Assembly (NCBI GenBank): GCA_946479035.1
Contig: CAMLDW010000046.1
Span: 1 to 17,194 of the forward strand
From: an uncultured Chthonomonadaceae bacterium
GTDB lineage: Bacteria > Armatimonadota > Fimbriimonadia > Fimbriimonadales > Fimbriimonadaceae
DNA length: 17,194 nucleotides
Direction: 5' to 3'
Shown here: in pieces, positions 14,762-17,194 of the stretch
Numbering within the stretch: the stretch's first letter is position 1
Layout: each line of letters begins with the position of its first letter
Position numbers and translations under genes: made by a program
Notes under the pieces: model-generated
What the model saw: the letters and a program-made list of their open reading frames with translations, nothing else
The model's database searches: none
Told to the model about the DNA's origin: nothing

Positions 14762-15610
14762 CTAGCCTTGGCCGTTCCAATAGCGGTTGACCTCCGCCTC
14801 CGTGGTGCCATCGCCCTTCAGCCTCTGGATGGCCGGATAAGAGACGTGACCGTCCAGCCAAAGCGCCGTGACGCGCTTAGGGTCGAACCGCCCCCAGAGC
14901 TGACCTTGCGACCGCGCGTCCGGAAAAACGCCGCTCCATCCGTTGTAGGGAGGCAGCCCTGGCGGGACCGGCACGGCGAACGGCGGCTCGATGCGCGAGT
15001 ACCCGACGCTCGTCGTGATCACGCGGGGCGGGCCTCCCGCCGCAGGCGGGACGGTGAGGTCCTTCATCGTGGCCTCGGCGAAGAGCACCGTCTGCGCTAC
15101 GTCGCCGAGCGAAGTGGCAGAGACTCCGCCGTAGAGCGGGAACGGCTGGCCGAACATAGTTCCGGCGCGCACGCTGTTGAGGTAGCGGTAGTTGAACCCG
15201 TAGCTCGGGTTCGCACCAAAGAGGTAGTAGTGGAACGAGTTCGCCGGATCGAAGCGCCCGTGCCCTTGCGGGTCAAACTGCGTCGGGTCCTCTTCGCGGT
15301 CCATCGGGCAGAGAAAGACCTGCTCGTTCTTGGTGTAGTTGAGCAGGATGAGCGGATAGTAGTGGAATCCGAACGAAGACGGGTAAGACTGGTCCGCCGG
15401 GTCGAACGTAAAGAGAGGCATGGTCGTGTCGTCGTAGTCGGCGAAGTAGATCATCGCTGCGAGCGAGACCTGTCTCATATTGCTCATGGTCACGGTCTTC
15501 TTCGCGGCGCGCTTGGCCTGCGCGAACACGGGAAAGAGGATCGCGGAGAGGATCGCGATGATCGCGATGACGACAAGGAGTTCTATGAGAGTGAAGGCGC
15601 GGCGTCTCAT
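14762..15610 (-). CDS. Prepilin-type N-terminal cleavage/methylation domain protein
   Basis: This encodes 282 residues. MRRRA^[13 protein letters not shown] is the class III prepilin signal: prepilin peptidase would cut before F6, and E10 is the conserved Glu+5; the residue before the cut is Ala rather than the usual Gly. The hydrophobic helix runs to about residue 30 ([10 protein letters not shown]). A globular part follows with [22 protein letters not shown] and the C-terminal [19 protein letters not shown]. That block is the DUF1559-like H-X9-DG region, but the His ten residues before the DG is Asp here. These pseudopilin-like proteins are abundant in Armatimonadota and Planctomycetes and probably form surface or secretion fibres. 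It is first in an operon with the membrane protein at 14023-14757. No Shine-Dalgarno site is seen. Confidence 0.92.
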   Translation of the reverse strand: MRRRAFTLIELLVVIAIIAILSAILFPVFAQAKRAAKKTVTMSNMRQVSLAAMIYFADYDDTTMPLFTFDPADQSYPSSFGFHYYPLILLNYTKNEQVFLCPMDREEDPTQFDPQGHGRFDPANSFHYYLFGANPSYGFNYRYLNSVRAGTMFGQPFPLYGGVSATSLGDVAQTVLFAEATMKDLTVPPAAGGPPRVITTSVGYSRIEPPFAVPVPPGLPPYNGWSGVFPDARSQGQLWGRFDPKRVTALWLDGHVSYPAIQRLKGDGTTEAEVNRYWNGQG

Positions 15611-15649
15611 ACCGCGGTTTTGGCCCGCACGGGACTAGGGTCCTATTGC

Positions 15650-15751
15650 AAGTGGTGACGGGCGTGTGTCGCTGCTGACGCTTTTGCGAAGAATGCGTCA
15701 CTGCAGTCAAGCAGCCGTCGTCACGGTGCGCTCAAGGGCGCGTCACCACTT
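15650..15751. promoter_or_regulatory. Cluster of five TGACG/CGTCA elements in an inverted repeat
   Basis: TGACG at 15656 and 15676, and CGTCA at 15696, 15719 and 15741, are spaced 20, 20, 23 and 22 nt, close to two helical turns. The outer pair extends to a perfect 11-bp inverted repeat, AAGTGGTGACG (15650-15660) with CGTCACCACTT (15741-15751). The inner pair forms a hairpin, TGACGC (15676-15681) with GCGTCA (15695-15700). The right end includes the VOC stop codon. It lies before the pseudopilin operon (start 15610), so a multi-site operator or a terminator for the VOC gene are both possible. Confidence 0.45.
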
Positions 15752-16135
15752 CGATTCGCAGAGGTAGACCTCGTTCCCGTCGGGGTCGGTGAAGAAAGCG
15801 AGCTTGATCCCGCCCTCCTGGTCGTCCACGATCCCGCCGTTGAACGGCACGCCCTTCGCCGTCAGCCCCGCGACGACCTCCTCGATCGGCCGCGTAACGT
15901 TCAGCCCGATCTGCACGCCCTTGGTCACGCCAGGCGTCGGCGAGTTTGGGCCGGCCGGGTGCAGCCCGATCGCGAACCCCTTGCCCGCGTCCACGCTGGC
16001 CCAGTGGTCGCCCGCGCGGAATGTGAGCCGCAGCCCGAGCGTCTCGGTGTAGAACTTGACCGCCTCGTCCATGCTCTTGACGAAGATGGTGGCGACGCCC
16101 CCCTCGATCCCGGTGGCCTGGCCTGTCGTGCTCAT
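15743..16135 (-). CDS. VOC-family (glyoxalase/bleomycin-resistance fold) protein
   Basis: This encodes 130 residues from the ATG at 16135. The family signature is clear: VATIFVKSMDEAVKFYTETL at the N-terminus (the beta-alpha-beta unit), GKGFAIGLHPAG in the middle, IEEVVAGLTAKGV, and the closing FFTDPDGNEVYLCESKW, whose Glu is a typical metal ligand. VOC proteins isomerise, oxidise or bind small molecules at a metal site; this short single-domain type could be a glyoxalase-like enzyme or a resistance protein, and the substrate is not readable. The frame is open upstream to 16471 through another gene, but an extended -10 box lies exactly six bases before the ATG at 16135, supporting this start and a leaderless mRNA. 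The stop lies in the inverted repeat at 15741-15751. Confidence 0.88.
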   Translation of the reverse strand: MSTTGQATGIEGGVATIFVKSMDEAVKFYTETLGLRLTFRAGDHWASVDAGKGFAIGLHPAGPNSPTPGVTKGVQIGLNVTRPIEEVVAGLTAKGVPFNGGIVDDQEGGIKLAFFTDPDGNEVYLCESKW

Positions 16136-16150
16136 GGGCGGATTATAGCA
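16136..16150 (-). promoter_or_regulatory. Extended -10 promoter for a leaderless VOC mRNA
   Basis: The minus strand reads TGCTATAAT (16150-16142), a full-consensus -10 with the TGn extension, then CCGCCC and the ATG at 16135. Transcription starting about seven bases after the -10 would begin at the start codon. No -35 and no Shine-Dalgarno site are visible, as expected for an extended -10, leaderless gene. Confidence 0.65.
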
Positions 16151-16176
16151 ACGTCGCCACGGCCGCTCGGTTCGGT

Positions 16177-16422
16177 TCAGTTGTCGTCGCGCCCGTACTT
16201 CTCGAAAAAGTACCTGTCGATGAGCAGGTTGACGGCGAAGAAGAGCGCCCCGACCGCGATCAGTCCCAGCCCCGCCAGGACCGCCATCGCCCCCTTGACG
16301 TGCCACTGCTGGAAGTTGAACTCGAGCTTGATCACGCAGTACACGCCCCACACCGCCAGGATCGGCGGGATGAGGTAGGCCATGAGCCTTCTGTAGTTCC
16401 AGCGCGTCTCCCAGTCCCACAC
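16177..16422 (-). CDS. Small two-helix membrane protein of unknown function
   Basis: This encodes 81 residues from a GTG at 16422 and begins MWDWETRWNYRRL. Two hydrophobic helices follow, MAYLIPPILAVWGVYCVIKL (about 14-33) and MAVLAGLGLIAVGALFFAVN (about 46-65), then a charged tail RYFFEKYGRDDN. I recognise no family. There is no in-frame ATG just upstream, and the GTG is supported by a TAGAAT hexamer exactly six bases before it, the same layout as for the VOC gene; an internal ATG (Met14) is the less likely alternative. It is divergent from the DinB-like gene across only 32 nt, and 41 nt before the VOC gene, which has its own promoter. Confidence 0.72.
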   Translation of the reverse strand: MWDWETRWNYRRLMAYLIPPILAVWGVYCVIKLEFNFQQWHVKGAMAVLAGLGLIAVGALFFAVNLLIDRYFFEKYGRDDN

Positions 16423-16434
16423 GCATCCATTCTA
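16423..16434 (-). promoter_or_regulatory. -10 box for the leaderless 16422 gene
   Basis: On the minus strand TAGAAT (16434-16429, 5 of 6 consensus bases) is followed by six bases and the GTG start at 16422. No ribosome site is present. The matching -35 position would fall over the start codon of the divergent gene at 16455. Confidence 0.55.
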
Positions 16435-16439
16435 CGGCG

Positions 16440-16445
16440 TAACAT
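16440..16445 (+). promoter_or_regulatory. -10 box for the DinB-like gene
   Basis: TAACAT (16440-16445, TANNNT type) lies nine bases before the ATG at 16455, giving a predicted leader of only two or three bases. No Shine-Dalgarno site is seen. The matching -35 position would overlap the start of the divergent gene. Confidence 0.4.
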
Positions 16446-16454
16446 CTAGCAGCC

Positions 16455-16943
16455 ATGCCGACGCCGTACACGCTGAACTACCTCCTCACCTCGCTGGACG
16501 CCTCGCCGGACGTGCAGGCCGCGCTGCTCAAGGGGGTCCCCAAGGGCTCGCGGCTTTGGGACGCCGCGCCGGGGCCGGACCGCTTCACGCTGCGCGAGTC
16601 GCTCGCGCACCTGGCCGACTGGGAGCCGATCTGGCTCTTCCGCATGCGCACGACGGTCGAGCAGGACCGCCCGTTCCTGCCCGGAATCGACGAGGGCGAG
16701 CTGGCGGTGCAGAACAATTACGCCGCGTCCGATCCCGCCGAGTCGCTGCGCAAGTATCGCGCGGGCCGCACGGAGCTGGTGGCGTTCCTGCGCGGCCTGG
16801 ACTCCTCGGTCTGGCCGCGCAAGCTCGAGCGCGGCGGAGTGGGGGAGATGACGTTCGAGGAGCTGGTGCTGATCGCGCTCGTGCACGACGGCTACCACCT
16901 GCGCCACACGCTCGAGACGATGCAGCAGGGCGCAGCGGTCTAG
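16455..16943 (+). CDS. DinB-like four-helix metal-binding protein
   Basis: This encodes 162 residues and is mostly helical. It has H52 in RESLAHLADWEPIW and a C-terminal H144-D-G-Y-H148-L-R-H, the spacing of the three-histidine metal site of the DinB/YfiT superfamily. FRMRTTVEQDRPFLPG and YAASDPAESLRKYRAGRTEL are typical of the family's second and third helices. Members are often thiol-dependent transferases or damage-induced proteins of unknown role; the substrate cannot be read here. The start is divergent from the small membrane protein, with 32 nt between the start codons and a -10 nine bases before the ATG. A long frame on the opposite strand across this gene is judged non-coding. The gene ends about 95 nt before the 21-bp repeat array. 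Confidence 0.85.
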   Translation: MPTPYTLNYLLTSLDASPDVQAALLKGVPKGSRLWDAAPGPDRFTLRESLAHLADWEPIWLFRMRTTVEQDRPFLPGIDEGELAVQNNYAASDPAESLRKYRAGRTELVAFLRGLDSSVWPRKLERGGVGEMTFEELVLIALVHDGYHLRHTLETMQQGAAV

Positions 16944-17017
16944 CCGCGCGAAAGCGGAGGGCCGACCTCCCGCCCGGCCAATCTTCGACAGACGGGCCGT
17001 GCAGGAGCCCGCTCCTC

Positions 17018-17038
17018 GGAGAGATAAAAGCTCTCTCC
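17018..17038 (+). terminator. Hairpin between the DinB-like gene and the repeat array
   Basis: GGAGAGA (17018-17024) and TCTCTCC (17032-17038) form a perfect 7-bp stem with a 7-nt AT-rich loop, directly next to the first CTGG unit. A smaller GGAGG/CCTCC hairpin is at 16956-16970. Either could end the DinB-like transcript; neither has a T-run. Confidence 0.35.
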
Positions 17039-17194
17039 CTGGACCATTAAATAACTCGACTGGACTCTCTCCGGAAACTCCTGGGAACGGTCCAGGCGTC
17101 CCTGGCACCGCCCCGGTCGGCCTGGGACCGTTCCAGTCGCTCCTGGGCCCGTTCCAGGAGCCTCTGGATCCGTTGAAAACTCCCCTGGACAGGC
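17039..17194. repeat. Degenerate tandem array with 21-bp period
   Basis: CTGG recurs at 17039, 17060, 17081, 17102, 17122, 17143, 17164 and 17185: seven intervals, six of 21 bp and one of 20. The best units share CTGGGNCCGTTCCAG, itself an imperfect palindrome (CTGG with CCAG), followed by about six variable bases ending near CTC or CCC. The first two units and the seventh are the most diverged. The array reaches the window edge and probably continues. Read on the minus strand, part of it encodes a heptad-like peptide (frame ending at 17047), so it may be either non-coding protein-binding DNA or the tail of a coiled-coil gene. Confidence 0.8.

Noticed and set aside
14038..14790. 250-codon plus-strand frame opposite the seven-helix membrane protein
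   Set aside because: Arg/Gln/His-rich shadow sequence without motifs; the minus strand encodes clear membrane helices.
16446..17108. 220-codon minus-strand frame opposite the DinB-like gene
   Set aside because: Its composition is that of an antisense shadow, and the plus strand has the DinB histidines. Only the repeat-array part was kept as a separate question.
17039..17194. CRISPR array at the window end
   Set aside because: The period is only 21 bp and the whole unit repeats, with no spacer-like unique sequence between constant repeats and no cas genes.

Overview
The window looks like a chromosomal segment from a GC-rich, free-living bacterium, most probably an Armatimonadota (Fimbriimonadia-like) genome. 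The best marker is the pseudopilin at 14762-15610, whose N-terminus ([17 protein letters not shown], then [10 protein letters not shown]) is the form common in that phylum. A two-repeat copper-amine-oxidase-like stalk protein, a ThuA-like secreted protein, a Tat-exported Gfo/Idh/MocA oxidoreductase and an FGE-like protein fit the same picture. Planctomycetes or Chloroflexota cannot be excluded from sequence reading alone. There are no rRNA or tRNA genes, CRISPR arrays or transposases.

Layout. Positions 1-119 are the tail of a DUF1579-like gene, followed by a hairpin. A SnoaL/NTF2-fold lipoprotein (288-857) is next, then a repeat-rich spacer and a secreted subtilisin-like protease (1092-3038). 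An oxidoreductase (3114-4493) overlaps an FGE-like gene (4493-5323) by one base. A metal cassette follows: a P1B-type ATPase with an unusual CPD membrane motif (5416-7584), a P-loop protein whose ribosome site overlaps the ATPase stop (7593-8237), and a small two-helix membrane protein (8302-8571). A ThuA-domain protein (8661-9656) ends inside a 28-nt palindrome that separates it from a convergent BBE-type FAD oxidoreductase (9683-11104, minus).

The second half holds a secreted protein of unknown function (11279-12277), a convergent stalk-domain protein (12372-13379, minus), a 49-aa lmo0937-type membrane peptide (13547-13696), and a scar in which a truncated LuxR-type HTH abuts a 92%-identical copy of the last 126 nt of the 11279-12277 gene. 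A two-gene minus-strand operon follows (pseudopilin, then a seven-helix membrane protein), then a VOC protein (minus), a small membrane protein (minus) and a divergent DinB-like protein (16455-16943). The window ends in a 21-bp-period repeat array from 17039 to the edge, probably continuing outside.

Regulation. Some genes have clear Shine-Dalgarno sites (288, 7593, 8302, 8661, 9683-11104, 12372-13379). At least two minus-strand genes instead have a -10 hexamer exactly 6 nt before the start codon, the layout of leaderless mRNAs; 11279 has a weaker version and 16455 a nearly leaderless one. The points most worth following up are the 21-bp array, the mosaic pseudogene scar, the leaderless promoter signature, the CPD-type ATPase with its P-loop partner, and the TGACG-element cluster before the pseudopilin operon.
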